This document shows positions 28,932 through 38,458 of a stretch of DNA of 64,000 nt, in pieces. Each line of letters starts with the position of its first letter. Positions within the stretch are counted from its first letter, which is position 1. Both the position numbers and the translations under genes were made by a program. Origin of the DNA: Bacillus timonensis. GTDB lineage: Bacteria; Bacillota; Bacilli; Bacillales; Bacillaceae_L. The stretch spans positions 59,472 to 123,471 of the forward strand of contig NZ_HE610990.1 in assembly GCF_000285535.1 (NCBI RefSeq), written 5' to 3'. A model generated the notes under the pieces. It saw only the letters and a program-made list of their open reading frames with translations. It had not been told where the DNA came from and did no database searches.

Positions 28932-28953
28932 TTAAGTGTTAACATGAAATTTA

Positions 28954-29742
28954 TCATCGTATTTCAGAAGGGTTTTTTCCAGTATATTGTTTAAATTGTC
29001 TACTAAAAAAGTGTAAATCATTATAACCAAGTGCATTTGCTGTTTCCGTTACTGACATTCCCGTAAAATGTAGTAAATGTTCTGCACGTTTTATTCGGGT
29101 ATAGACGATATAAGATTTAACCGTATGTCCAATGATTTCTTTAAACTTTTGGGAGAAGTAACGTTGTGAAAGATTGGCACGTTCTGATAATGTTTCAATC
29201 GTATGCGGTTCTCCAGGATGTTGCTGAATATAGTTAGCAATTTCCCTTATTGTTTCTAATAAGCTATTACTTGTACTACCCAGCACTTCCTTTTTTTCTT
29301 GTTCTTCTCTTAATAAATGAATCATTAATTGCTTCAAAATTAACTTTCCCTCAATTTCCGCACCATATGTTTTCACCAAAAACAAACGGACATACTGGGT
29401 TAACAGTGATTCAAAGCTAATCGTATTTTCAAGAATACGGTGTGACGAAGGAATCAAACTAGGTGTCTCCGCTATATCAAAATGAATATACGTTAATACG
29501 AGAGGATTTTGGGGATTATGTGTCGCTTCAGTCTCATCGCCTGGTTTAAACAAAAAGCAATGACCTTTTCCCACATGATAAGATTTTTTGTTGAGTTTTA
29601 CAGTCCCTTCACCACTCCAAACATAAAACAAGTCAAAATTTGGCATGGGTTCATCTCGTTTCTTCCACATCCAGTTTGGTTCACAATGAATCGTGGCTAG
29701 TGCTGGTTTCAACAAAAATTCTTCTGGATTCAAATATAGCAT
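28954..29742 (-). CDS. AraC-family transcriptional regulator
   Basis: 262 residues from the ATG at 29742 (RBS GGAAGGAGGGAG; six further upstream residues rejected). An N-terminal cupin-like ligand domain (about 1-130, with GEGTVKLNKKSYHVGKG) is followed by two helix-turn-helix motifs in the last 100 residues (ANLSQRYFSQKFKEIIG; VTETANALGYNDLHFFSRQF). This is the layout of sugar-sensing AraC/XylS regulators. It is monocistronic with its own terminator; ligand and targets are unknown, and it may not regulate gltB. Confidence 0.85.
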   Translation of the reverse strand: MLYLNPEEFLLKPALATIHCEPNWMWKKRDEPMPNFDLFYVWSGEGTVKLNKKSYHVGKGHCFLFKPGDETEATHNPQNPLVLTYIHFDIAETPSLIPSSHRILENTISFESLLTQYVRLFLVKTYGAEIEGKLILKQLMIHLLREEQEKKEVLGSTSNSLLETIREIANYIQQHPGEPHTIETLSERANLSQRYFSQKFKEIIGHTVKSYIVYTRIKRAEHLLHFTGMSVTETANALGYNDLHFFSRQFKQYTGKNPSEIR

Positions 29743-29882
29743 CCAGCTCCCTCCTTCCAAAGATAAGAAACTTACTATCTATTTTAATCGTATGAAGTCC
29801 AATCTAGCAAACTGTAACTTTAGAAATCTATTGAAACTACTTTATAAACTTATCTCAACACCAGTCAGTAAAGAAGTGAATC

Positions 29883-29916
29883 AAAAAAGGAAGCTCTACA
29901 TAAATAGTCTTCCTTT
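29883..29916 (-). terminator. purA terminator
   Basis: AAAGGAAG (29886-29893... minus-strand partner) and CTTCCTTT (29909-29916) form an 8-bp stem, followed by a T6 run on the minus strand just after the purA stop. Confidence 0.88.
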
Positions 29917-29922
29917 CACATA

Positions 29923-31215
29923 TTAATTTTGACGCCAAGGGCTTCGGACAACATTTGTTTGCTTTCTGTCTGGACCAACCGAGAAAATTGACAATGGTAT
30001 ACCCGTTAACTGAGAAACTCTTTCTATATAATGTCTTGCATTCTCCGGCAGTTCGTCTAATGTTTTACAGGAAGTAATATCTTCTGTCCAGCCTGGAAGC
30101 TCTTCGTATACTGGCTCACATTGGGACAATATTTTTAAGCTTGCAGGGAACTCCTCCATCACTTTCCCTTTAAAACGATATGCCACACAAATTTTAAGGG
30201 TTTCAATTCCTGTTAACACATCGATTGAGTTCAGTGATAAATCCGTCAAGCCACTTACTCGACGGGCATGGCGGACGACAACACTATCAAACCATCCAAC
30301 ACGCCGTGGTCTTCCTGTCGTTGTTCCATACTCACGGCCGACTTCTCGTATTTGCTGGCCGATTTCATTATCAAGTTCCGTAGGGAATGGTCCGTCGCCA
30401 ACCCTTGTTGTATAGGCTTTACATACCCCAACAATATGAGTAATTTTACTTGGACCCACACCAGAACCAATTGTTACCCCACCTGCAACTGGATTAGAAG
30501 AAGTAACAAATGGATAGGTACCTTGATCAATATCGAGCATGACTCCTTGTGCTCCTTCAAAAAGGACACGGCGGCCACCGTCCAAAGCTTCATTTAAGAC
30601 GACAGATGTATCACACACATATTTTGCAATTGTCTGGCCATACTCATAATATTCATTTAGAATATCCCCAAGTTTAAAGCCTTCGGTCTCATAAAGCCGT
30701 TCAAATAACCGATTCTTTTCTTCTAAATTTTGTGCTAATTTTTCTTCAAATACTTCACGATCTAGCAAGTCTGCAATCCGAATTCCAATCCGTGCCGCTT
30801 TGTCCATATAAGCTGGCCCGATTCCTTTTTTCGTGGTTCCGATTTTATTTGCACCTTTTCTCGCTTCTTCAACTTCATCTAATTTTATATGATAAGGCAA
30901 TATAACATGGGCGCGATTTGAGATTCTAAGGTTATCCAAAGTAACCCCTTTGTCCTTTAAGTAATCCATCTCCTGAACGAGAGCCTTCGGATCAATGACC
31001 ATCCCATTGCCAATGACACAGATTTTATCCTTGTAAAAGATTCCTGATGGAATTAAATGCAATTTATACGTTTCACCATTAAATTTAATTGTATGGCCAG
31101 CATTGTTCCCACCTTGATATCTTGCAACCACTTCGGCATTTTCCGATAAATAATCAGTGATTTTTCCTTTTCCTTCGTCTCCCCACTGTGAACCAACTAC
31201 GACAACTGATGACAT
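29923..31215 (-). CDS. purA: Adenylosuccinate synthetase
   Basis: 430 residues, the usual length. The GTP loop GDEGKGK lies at 12-18, followed by the IMP-binding block near NAGHTIKF and the C-terminal GTP base contact SVGPDRKQT. It converts IMP plus aspartate plus GTP to adenylosuccinate, the first step to AMP. Single-gene transcript with a PurBox pair upstream and a terminator behind. Confidence 0.97.
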   Translation of the reverse strand: MSSVVVVGSQWGDEGKGKITDYLSENAEVVARYQGGNNAGHTIKFNGETYKLHLIPSGIFYKDKICVIGNGMVIDPKALVQEMDYLKDKGVTLDNLRISNRAHVILPYHIKLDEVEEARKGANKIGTTKKGIGPAYMDKAARIGIRIADLLDREVFEEKLAQNLEEKNRLFERLYETEGFKLGDILNEYYEYGQTIAKYVCDTSVVLNEALDGGRRVLFEGAQGVMLDIDQGTYPFVTSSNPVAGGVTIGSGVGPSKITHIVGVCKAYTTRVGDGPFPTELDNEIGQQIREVGREYGTTTGRPRRVGWFDSVVVRHARRVSGLTDLSLNSIDVLTGIETLKICVAYRFKGKVMEEFPASLKILSQCEPVYEELPGWTEDITSCKTLDELPENARHYIERVSQLTGIPLSIFSVGPDRKQTNVVRSPWRQN

Positions 31216-31304
31216 CTCTCAAACGCACCTCCGTTAGGTATTAGCAAACATTTTTTTCCTTTTAGCAGACTAATTTTATCAGTAAATAGGACAAAAAGTC
31301 AATA

Positions 31305-31348
31305 AAAACCGAACGTTGATATGTAAATTATTAATTACGTTCGTATTC
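31305..31348 (-). promoter_or_regulatory. Paired PurBoxes (PurR control region) upstream of purA
   Basis: PurBox 1, AAAACCGAACGTT (31305-31317), matches the Bacillus consensus AWWWCCGAACWWT at 12 of 13 positions. A weaker inverted copy (GAATACGAACGTA read on the minus strand, 31348-31336) lies 18 nt away. The opposed pair with 16-18 nt between boxes is the known PurR operator architecture, and it sits about 90-133 nt before the purA ATG. Confidence 0.82.
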
Positions 31349-31406
31349 AAAGTATTAGCTTGCCCTCTTAACAGTCTTTTCATTCGTAGTTTATTAAAAG
31401 TAAAAT

Positions 31407-31445
31407 AAAAAGCGTCTAGAACACAATTTGTCCCAGACGCTTTTT
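31407..31445 (-). terminator. Terminator of the paiA-like gene
   Basis: AAAAAGCGTCT (31407-31417) pairs with AGACGCTTTTT (31435-31445), with T/A runs at both ends, so it can act in either direction. Confidence 0.88.
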
Positions 31446-31507
31446 ACATATCTATTTACAGGTCCACTGTTTAAACGAATCGAACAGTTTTGCACCCGAC
31501 TAAAAAC

Positions 31508-32035
<528 letters not shown>

Positions 32036-32050
32036 TCACTCCTTATTTAA

Positions 32051-32503
32051 TCAATAATTTCGCTTGTTTCCCTTTTTTACAAATTCCCAATCAATTTCTA
32101 TATTTTTTCTTACTCTTTGGAGAAGATGAGAAATGGTTTCTGTTTCTTTTTCTGAAAACCCCGCTAATGCGACACTATTTGAATATTCATTTTCTCTTTT
32201 TATAAATGGATAAATAGTAGTCCCTTTCTCTGTTGGAAAGAGCCTTTTAATTTTTTTATTATGTTTATCTTCCTTTTTTTCAATAAAACCGTTCATTTCA
32301 AGCTTTTTTATTGCACGAGCTGCTGTTGTTCGATCTACTTTTATCATCTCAGCAACCTTTTCTTGAATGATACCCGGGTTTTCACATATTCGTACCAGGT
32401 ACAAATACTGCCCTTTTGTAAGTTCATATTCTTTAAATTCAAGATTACTAATAGAATCGAGTGCCCTAGCTATCATCCCAATTTCACGAAGAATGTCCTT
32501 CAT
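32051..32503 (-). CDS. MarR-family transcriptional regulator
   Basis: 150 residues from the ATG at 32503 (RBS AAGGAG); a longer frame to 32620 runs through the operator and was rejected. Winged helix-turn-helix near residues 50-100, with the MarR signature VDRTTAARAIKKLEMNGFIEK. It sits upstream of a paiA-like gene and is divergent from another acetyltransferase; the 20-bp palindrome between them is the likely operator. Effector unknown. Confidence 0.88.
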   Translation of the reverse strand: MKDILREIGMIARALDSISNLEFKEYELTKGQYLYLVRICENPGIIQEKVAEMIKVDRTTAARAIKKLEMNGFIEKKEDKHNKKIKRLFPTEKGTTIYPFIKRENEYSNSVALAGFSEKETETISHLLQRVRKNIEIDWEFVKKGNKRNY

Positions 32504-32571
32504 TATAAACTCCTTGTCGCATGTATTGTTGTAAATGAAATAAAAGTGGTATATATTAAATGTAATCATTT

Positions 32572-32591
32572 TTTGTTGCATTTGCAACAAA
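32572..32591. promoter_or_regulatory. Operator palindrome between marR and the divergent GNAT gene
   Basis: TTTGTTGCA-TT-TGCAACAAA is a perfect 9-bp inverted repeat with a 2-bp centre. It lies 69 nt upstream of the MarR start and 60 nt upstream of the GNAT start, a typical place and size for a MarR dimer site controlling both directions. Confidence 0.8.
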
Positions 32592-32650
32592 GTTTCCGTA
32601 TGTACTATATAGTGAAACATTATTTATATGGCTTGAAAGGGAGAGTTTAA

Positions 32651-33085
32651 GTGGAAGTAAGAAATGTAACGACTAATAATGATTTACAAAAAGTATTTAA
32701 GATTAGAAAAGAGGTATTTGTGGATGAGCAAGGTGTGTCTTTAGAAGACGAATTTGATGACTTTGATACACTTAGTGACCAATGTGAACACATATTAGTC
32801 TATTACAATCAGGAACCCGTAGGAACTGGAAGATTAAGAATCGTTGATGGTTTTGGAAAACTAGAAAGAATTTGTATTTTAAAGCCTTACCGAAAATTCG
32901 GGCTGGGAAAAGAAATCATTACATCATTGGAAAAAATCACAAAAGAAAAGGGATTAAATCGGGTAAAATTACACGGACAAACGCAAGCAGAGGGATTTTA
33001 TCATAAACTAGGCTATCAGACTTCATCTCCTGTATTTATGGAAGATGGAATTCCACATGTTTTAATGCAAAAAGAATTAATGTAA
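32651..33085 (+). CDS. GNAT acetyltransferase, YjcF/ElaA-like
   Basis: 144 residues. GTG start at 32651, RBS GGGAGAG. A compact GNAT fold: VRNVTTNNDLQKVFKIRKEVF at the N terminus, KLERICILKPYRKFGLGKEII as beta4 and acetyl-CoA loop, AEGFYHKLGY near the end. It resembles B. subtilis YjcF. Substrate unknown. Divergent from the marR gene across a palindrome, so probably repressed by it. Confidence 0.84.
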   Translation: MEVRNVTTNNDLQKVFKIRKEVFVDEQGVSLEDEFDDFDTLSDQCEHILVYYNQEPVGTGRLRIVDGFGKLERICILKPYRKFGLGKEIITSLEKITKEKGLNRVKLHGQTQAEGFYHKLGYQTSSPVFMEDGIPHVLMQKELM

Positions 33086-33133
33086 AACTATGAAACGTTC
33101 CTAAAGAGTAGGGATTGAACTATACAAAAATAA

Positions 33134-33170
33134 GAAAAACTGGACCTGCATAGATCCAGTCTTTATTTTC
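33134..33170 (+). terminator. Terminator of the YjcF-like gene
   Basis: AAAAACTGGA pairs with TCCAGTCTTT (ending about 33164), followed by ATTTTC; about 50 nt after the stop codon. Confidence 0.75.
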
Positions 33171-33248
33171 ATTAATGTGATGCATAATCGCTTCAGTCGC
33201 GTACATTTAATATCTAATTAGTTAACATAAATCATATATGCTAATAAT

Positions 33249-33743
33249 TTAACTTGCTTTTTTTATTTCAGCCTTTAAAATATCCTCTGATTTCAGTTCC
33301 AGTGTTTTTTCCAATAATTCGATGGTGTGTATTGTTTCTCGAATGTCATTTTCTGTTACTATCTTTTTCGCTTTTACTTCTTTCATTATACTTTTTATGG
33401 AGGACTTAAACGCATTAGTATTGATTAACCATTCTCCAATTAATTTCTTCGTTGCTACTCTTTCATTTACATCTTTTATACTAAAGATACTTTGCACTTC
33501 TGGTTCTAATAGAGAAATTGTATTCATTTTTGTATGGATTCTTATCCAAAAATAGTTAGTTTGACTATCATAATAGTTTTCATCAATCATTCGGTAATAT
33601 TTAATACCTATTTTTATATCAAAAAAAGGACTATCTCCTGTCGGGATGCGTAAATCCGCTACATGAACATTTTTTTGGATATCTAAATACGTTTCTAATC
33701 CATACTTTGTATCAATCATCTTTGCATCTACTATTTTTGTCAT
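33249..33743 (-). CDS. Hypothetical protein divergent from hxlR-type gene
   Basis: 164 residues from the ATG at 33743 (RBS AAAAGGAG; eight extra upstream residues rejected). I do not recognise the family. Mixed alpha/beta N-terminal half with many beta-type stretches (YFWIRIHTKMNTISLLEP), then charged C-terminal helices rich in Lys/Glu. No signal peptide or membrane segment. Its promoter (TTGAAT-17-TAATAT, minus strand 33838-33810) carries a palindrome right after the -10, as does rpiA, so it likely belongs to the HxlR-type regulon. Confidence 0.7.
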   Translation of the reverse strand: MTKIVDAKMIDTKYGLETYLDIQKNVHVADLRIPTGDSPFFDIKIGIKYYRMIDENYYDSQTNYFWIRIHTKMNTISLLEPEVQSIFSIKDVNERVATKKLIGEWLINTNAFKSSIKSIMKEVKAKKIVTENDIRETIHTIELLEKTLELKSEDILKAEIKKAS

Positions 33744-33791
33744 TTTATATCGCTCCTTTTCATTCAAATCTATTAAGTAGTGATTATTAAA

Positions 33792-33838
33792 GGTTACTTT
33801 ATGTAACCAATATTACACCAAAGGTTACTTTAATTCAA
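33792..33838 (-). promoter_or_regulatory. Promoter with GGTTAC-N5-GTAACC operator
   Basis: Minus-strand -35 TTGAAT (33838-33833), 17-bp spacer, -10 TAATAT (33815-33810). Just downstream lies the palindrome GGTTACTTTATGTAACC (33792-33808). A second copy of GGTTACTT begins at 33823, exactly 31 bp away, and is mirrored by AAGTAAC at 33840-33846. The same operator in the same position is found at the rpiA promoter. Confidence 0.72.
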
Positions 33839-34060
33839 CAAGTAACTATTAATAACAAATACTTTAGAAGGTTAGCAAGTTTTAATTGTTGTTATTCTAA
33901 TCTACTGTATAGTCGACTTTGTCTCCTTAAATTGTCGAAATTCCTCCATATAATCCCCTTTTTGAAAAGGCTTACTTACGATATAATTTTATTATACATT
34001 ATAATACCTTGTTACTTTTTGTATATATAGATGAATACTATTACTAGGAGGTGTTTAGTT

Positions 34061-34381
34061 ATGGTTGAAAAAGAAAGTAAGGAAAGGGTATGTTCAAAAG
34101 TTGAAGAATCGTATCATATTATCGGTAAAAAGTGGATGGGGTTAATCATTCATACGTTAATGGAGGGGCCAAAACGATTTAGTGAAATACATGCCTTTAT
34201 TCCTGATTTAAGTAAAAGAATGCTTAACGAACGGATAAAAGAACTTGAAGATTGTGGATTAGTTCTTCGAAACGTCATTACGGATCGTCCGGTACGAACA
34301 GAATATTCACTTACTAAAAAAGGACATGAGTTGGGAAAGGCATTAAAAACGGTTGAGGATTGGGCTAATAAATGGCTATAA
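34061..34381 (+). CDS. HxlR-family transcriptional regulator
   Basis: 106 residues from the ATG at 34061 (RBS AGGAGG; 10 upstream residues rejected). HxlR winged helix: SYHIIGKKWMGLIIHTL, then GPKRFSEIHAFIPDLSKRML as the recognition region and the wing VITDRPVRTEYSLTKKG. One cysteine near the N terminus (KERVCSKVEES, about residue 9) is where YodB/HypR-type members sense quinones or disulfide stress. GTTACTTTTTGTA after its -10 (TATAAT at 34000) suggests self-control. Targets probably include the divergent gene and rpiA. Confidence 0.85.
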   Translation: MVEKESKERVCSKVEESYHIIGKKWMGLIIHTLMEGPKRFSEIHAFIPDLSKRMLNERIKELEDCGLVLRNVITDRPVRTEYSLTKKGHELGKALKTVEDWANKWL

Positions 34382-34396
34382 CTATAGTAAAAGTTC

Positions 34397-34439
34397 TACT
34401 GCTTGGCTCATACTTTCTGTCATGACCAAGCAGTATTTT
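34397..34439 (+). terminator. Terminator of the hxlR-type gene
   Basis: TACTGCTTGG (34397-34406) pairs with CCAAGCAGTA (34426-34435), followed by TTTTG. Confidence 0.8.
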
Positions 34440-34451
34440 GTTTGAAAGAAA

Positions 34452-34480
34452 AAGAGGATACTTTGTATTAGTATCCTCTT
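34452..34480 (-). terminator. Terminator of the pentose phosphate operon
   Basis: AAGAGGATAC / GTATCCTCTT perfect 10-bp stem with a T-rich tail on the minus strand, 16 nt after the pgi stop. Confidence 0.88.
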
Positions 34481-34495
34481 CCTTTAGCATTTATT

Positions 34496-35833
34496 TTACT
34501 TAGAAATACGTTCTAACAATTTAGTTCTTTCCTCTTCATAGCCAGGTTTACCTAGTAACGCAAACATATTCTTTTTATATGCTTCGACTCCAGGCTGATC
34601 AAATGGATTTACTCCCATCAATAAGCCACTAACCCCACAGGCTTTTTCAAAAAAGTATACCATCTCACCAAACGTATATTCATCTAGTCTATCAAGCTTA
34701 ACAGATAGGTTTGGAACTCCGCCATCTACATGGGCCAACACTGTGCCTTGTGCTGCATTTTTATTCACAAAGTCCATTGTTTTTCCAGCAAGGTAATTTA
34801 AGCCATCTAAATTTGATGCTTCCTCTTCAAGCGTAATATCAAGCTTAGGCTCTTTTACAGTTACAACTGTTTCAATAAGGTCCCGGCGCCCTTCCTGTAC
34901 ATATTGTCCCATCGAATGCAGGTCAGTTGAGAAATCAACAGAAGCTGGATAAAGTCCCTTTTGGTCTTTTCCTTCACTCTCACCAAATAATTGTTTCCAC
35001 CATTCAGATACATAATGGAGAGACGGTTCAAAGTTAACCAAAAGCTCAATTGATTTTCCTTTTCGATAAAGCGCATTTCGAACTGCTGCGTACTGATAGC
35101 TTTGGTTTTCAGCCAAATTAGGGCTGCTATATTTATCAGCTGCCGCTGCTGCACCAGCCATCATTTTATCAATATCTAGACCTGCTGTAGCAATCGGTAA
35201 TAGCCCTACTGCTGTTAATACAGAATATCGTCCACCGACATCGTCAGGAATAACAAAAGTTTCGTATCCTTCTTCATCTGCAAGTGTTTTTAATGCACCT
35301 TTTGCGCGATCTGTTGTAGCATAGATACGTTTTTTTGCCTCGTCTTTCCCATACTTTTTCTCCATATAATCTCGGAAAATACGAAAAGCAATTGCGGGCT
35401 CTGTTGTTGTTCCTGATTTTGAAATAACGTTTACAGAAATATCTTTGTCTTTAAGTACATCAAATAAGTGAGACACATATGTAGCACTTATATTTTGTCC
35501 AACATAATAAATCTCCGTTGTGTCTTCCATTTGGTTATGAAATGTATGTGATAGTGCTTCGATTGCAGCTCTTGCACCAAGATAAGAACCACCAATCCCA
35601 ATTACAACTAAAGCATCTGAATTGCTACGAATCCTTTCAGCAGCTGCCTTGATTCTAGCAAATTCTTCTTTATCGTAGTTATAAGGTAAATCAACCCATC
35701 CAAGAAAATCAGAACCTGGTCCTTTTTTTTCGTGGAGCATCTCATGTGCAACTTTTACAAATTCACCTAAATATTCAACCTCATGCTTCTGCATGAATGG
35801 TAGAGCGTTAGAATAATCAAACGTAATTGACAT
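34496..35833 (-). CDS. pgi: Glucose-6-phosphate isomerase
   Basis: 445 residues, the short Firmicute form. Phosphate-binding [10 protein letters not shown] near 138 and the catalytic C-terminal region ([15 protein letters not shown]) are present. It interconverts glucose-6-P and fructose-6-P. Last gene of rpiA-zwf-gnd-pgi, which lets fructose-6-P from the non-oxidative branch return to glucose-6-P for more NADPH. A 30-nt hairpin separates it from gnd. Confidence 0.96.
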   Translation of the reverse strand: MSITFDYSNALPFMQKHEVEYLGEFVKVAHEMLHEKKGPGSDFLGWVDLPYNYDKEEFARIKAAAERIRSNSDALVVIGIGGSYLGARAAIEALSHTFHNQMEDTTEIYYVGQNISATYVSHLFDVLKDKDISVNVISKSGTTTEPAIAFRIFRDYMEKKYGKDEAKKRIYATTDRAKGALKTLADEEGYETFVIPDDVGGRYSVLTAVGLLPIATAGLDIDKMMAGAAAAADKYSSPNLAENQSYQYAAVRNALYRKGKSIELLVNFEPSLHYVSEWWKQLFGESEGKDQKGLYPASVDFSTDLHSMGQYVQEGRRDLIETVVTVKEPKLDITLEEEASNLDGLNYLAGKTMDFVNKNAAQGTVLAHVDGGVPNLSVKLDRLDEYTFGEMVYFFEKACGVSGLLMGVNPFDQPGVEAYKKNMFALLGKPGYEEERTKLLERISK

Positions 35834-35860
35834 ATTTATCTCTCCTTTAAAATTATGTAT

Positions 35861-35890
35861 AGAAGGACTACCATCAGTGGAAGTCCTTCT
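35861..35890 (-). terminator. Hairpin between gnd and pgi
   Basis: AGAAGGACT (35861-35869) / AGTCCTTCT (35882-35890), 9-bp stem. There is no long T run, so it is more likely a partial attenuator or processing element than a full terminator. Confidence 0.55.
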
Positions 35891-35913
35891 ATTCTAGGTG
35901 TGTATCTTATTCG

Positions 35914-36807
35914 TTATTTTTTAACGACAGCATGTCCACCAAATTCATTTCGTAATGCTGCTACAACTTTTCCTGTAAAAGTATCATTCTCTAATGAGCG
36001 GTAGCGCATCAATAGTGACATCGCAATAACTGGTGTAGCTGTTTGTAAATCTAAAGCCGTTTCAACTGTCCATTTACCCTCACCAGAAGAATGCATGATA
36101 CCTTGAATTTCATCCAATTTCGCATCCTTTGAAAATGCATTCTCTGTTAATTCCATGAGCCAAGAACGAATAACAGAACCATTATTCCAAACTTTAGCTA
36201 CTTTTTCATAATCATAATCAAATTCACTTTTCTCGAGTATTTCGAAACCTTCTCCAATTGCAGCCATCATTGCATACTCGATACCATTATGAACCATCTT
36301 TAAGAAATGCCCGCTACCCGCTTTACCTGCATACAAGAAGCCATTTTCTACAGCTGTATCTTTGAAAAGAGGTGCAACTTGTTCCCAAGCTTCGGGATCT
36401 CCACCAATCATGTAGCAAGCGCCATTTCGTGCCCCTTCCATTCCACCTGAAGTACCAGCATCCATAAATCGCACTCCAATATTCTTTAGATCATTATAGC
36501 GCACGAGTGATTGCTTATAGTGTGAATTCCCAGCATCAATTACAATATCGTCTTTGTCTAAAAATGGTGCAACTTCATCAATCACGGAATCCACAACAGA
36601 TTGGGGAACCATAATCCAAATAATTCTTGGCTTCTCTAAAGATTCAACTAGTTCTTTATAGCTTGATACCCCAGCAGCTCCATATTTCTTCATTTCTTCA
36701 ACAGCACTTGGGTTTACATCATATGCGACTACCTCGTGTTTGTTATCTATTAGATTTTGTCCTAAGTTTAAACCCATTTTCCCTAATCCTACTAAACCGA
36801 CTTTCAT
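35914..36807 (-). CDS. gnd: 6-phosphogluconate dehydrogenase, short (YqeC-type) form
   Basis: 297 residues from the ATG at 36807 (RBS GGAGG; five upstream residues rejected). N-terminal NAD(P) loop GLVGLGKMG, catalytic stretch GSGHFLKMVHNGIEYAMM near 165-182. The 300-residue decarboxylating class lacks the long C-terminal domain of classical 470-residue Gnd and is often NAD-preferring. It yields ribulose-5-P and CO2. Same operon as zwf and rpiA. Confidence 0.92.
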   Translation of the reverse strand: MKVGLVGLGKMGLNLGQNLIDNKHEVVAYDVNPSAVEEMKKYGAAGVSSYKELVESLEKPRIIWIMVPQSVVDSVIDEVAPFLDKDDIVIDAGNSHYKQSLVRYNDLKNIGVRFMDAGTSGGMEGARNGACYMIGGDPEAWEQVAPLFKDTAVENGFLYAGKAGSGHFLKMVHNGIEYAMMAAIGEGFEILEKSEFDYDYEKVAKVWNNGSVIRSWLMELTENAFSKDAKLDEIQGIMHSSGEGKWTVETALDLQTATPVIAMSLLMRYRSLENDTFTGKVVAALRNEFGGHAVVKK

Positions 36808-36884
36808 GTTGTATTCCTCCAATAGTTTTGTAGTTTTTGTAAAACATATCTGTTCTAGATTTTTGTGGTATAGCTTGAATAACC

Positions 36885-38399
36885 TTATTTAATTTCTACT
36901 AATTTTTTTGTTTCTTGATTAGTGGTTCTTTCATCTAACCACCATTTAAATCCATTCTCTTCTAACAATGAATCGGATGCGTTTGGACCATTTGAACCTG
37001 ACTGATAGTCATGTAAAGGAACAAGGTCTTTTTCAAATGCATCAAGAATAGGTTGGACCCACTCCCATGACAACTCCACTTCCTTCCAATGCGCAAAGAA
37101 AGTTGAATCGCCAACGAATGCATCATGTATGATTCTTTCGTATGCTTCTGGTACCCCAATTTCTGTCGTTTCAGAAGAAAGACTCATTTTAACAGGCTCA
37201 ATATTCCCATCGTTTGTCGGGTTTTTACTATTTAATTGCAGAGTTACATTTTCACTTGGACTTATTTCAACTATTAATAAATTGGGCTGTATTTCTTGAT
37301 TCGTATTTTCATAATGTGCATTCACTGTATTCTTAAATTCAACGACGATACGAGTAGACTTTTCTTTCATTCTTTTCCCTGTTCTTATGTAAAAAGGGAC
37401 GTCTTTCCAAAGTGAATTATCAATCCATATACGTGCCGCGATAAATGTATCTGTTTTCGAAGAAGGGTCTACTCCTGGTTCGTCTTTGTACGCTATAAGT
37501 TGACTACCATTACTCTCTCCTGCGCCATATTGTCCCCGAATGATATTCGATTGGACATTTTCAATATTCAATGGACGGATTGCTTCCATTACCTTACGCT
37601 TTTCATTCCTGATTTCAGTCGCATTTATCTTCTTAGGTAAAGACATGGCTGTCATCATCAACAGTTGTAGCATATGATTTTGCACCATATCCCGTATTGC
37701 TCCAGCGTGATCATAATACCCCGCTCTTGTTTCTACACCAACTGTTTCACTCGCCGTAATTTGAATATTGGCTATGTTATCCTTGTTCCAAACTGATTGT
37801 AAGATTGGATTTGCAAATTCGAGAGCTTCAAGGTTCTGAACCATTGATTTCCCTAGGTAATGATCAATTCGATAGATTTCTTCTTCTTCAAATGCACTGC
37901 TTAGTTTTTTATTTAATTCACGAGCTGACTCGAGATCGTGCCCAAATGGTTTTTCAATCATCAGGCGTTTCCAACCAGTAGTAGTCCCAAGCCCGCTTTC
38001 TTTTATGTTTAAAGCAATCACATCGAAAAACTCAGGAGCGACTGAAAGATAAAATAATCGATTTTCTTTTACTTTCAGTTCTGTTTCTCGTTGCTTAACC
38101 AACTCGAGTAATGTTTTATACCCCTCTTTATTCGCAACATCAAGGGCCATATAACGAAATGATTCTAGAAAATCACCCATTTCATCAGGGTCATGCTCAA
38201 GGCGGCGTGAGAATGAAAAGATTGATTCTTTCACTCTTTCTTGAAAGTCTCTCTGAGAGAGTTCAGATCTTCCAAGTCCAATTATTGATATAGGTTGTGG
38301 TAGTTTTTTATCAATAAACAAATTGTACAAAGCAGGGAAGATCTTTCTTTTTGCTAAATCACCTGTTGAGCCAAATAAAACAAAAGTCATTGATTCCAA
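36885..38399 (-). CDS. zwf: Glucose-6-phosphate 1-dehydrogenase
   Basis: 504 residues using a TTG start at 38399, chosen because AGGAGG lies 7 nt before it; the ATG three codons later (38390) is 16 nt from the RBS. N-terminal FVLFGSTGDLAKRK dinucleotide loop, active-site RIDHYLGK near 194 and the substrate lysine in EKPFGHD. It makes 6-phosphogluconolactone and NADPH, the committed step of the oxidative pentose phosphate route. No pgl gene lies in this operon. Confidence 0.94.
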   Translation of the reverse strand: MESMTFVLFGSTGDLAKRKIFPALYNLFIDKKLPQPISIIGLGRSELSQRDFQERVKESIFSFSRRLEHDPDEMGDFLESFRYMALDVANKEGYKTLLELVKQRETELKVKENRLFYLSVAPEFFDVIALNIKESGLGTTTGWKRLMIEKPFGHDLESARELNKKLSSAFEEEEIYRIDHYLGKSMVQNLEALEFANPILQSVWNKDNIANIQITASETVGVETRAGYYDHAGAIRDMVQNHMLQLLMMTAMSLPKKINATEIRNEKRKVMEAIRPLNIENVQSNIIRGQYGAGESNGSQLIAYKDEPGVDPSSKTDTFIAARIWIDNSLWKDVPFYIRTGKRMKEKSTRIVVEFKNTVNAHYENTNQEIQPNLLIVEISPSENVTLQLNSKNPTNDGNIEPVKMSLSSETTEIGVPEAYERIIHDAFVGDSTFFAHWKEVELSWEWVQPILDAFEKDLVPLHDYQSGSNGPNASDSLLEENGFKWWLDERTTNQETKKLVEIK

Positions 38400-38458
38400 T
38401 TTAAGTCCTCCTCGTACATGTAAAAAGTTAGATAGATTCATTCTATCTCTGCAAAACA

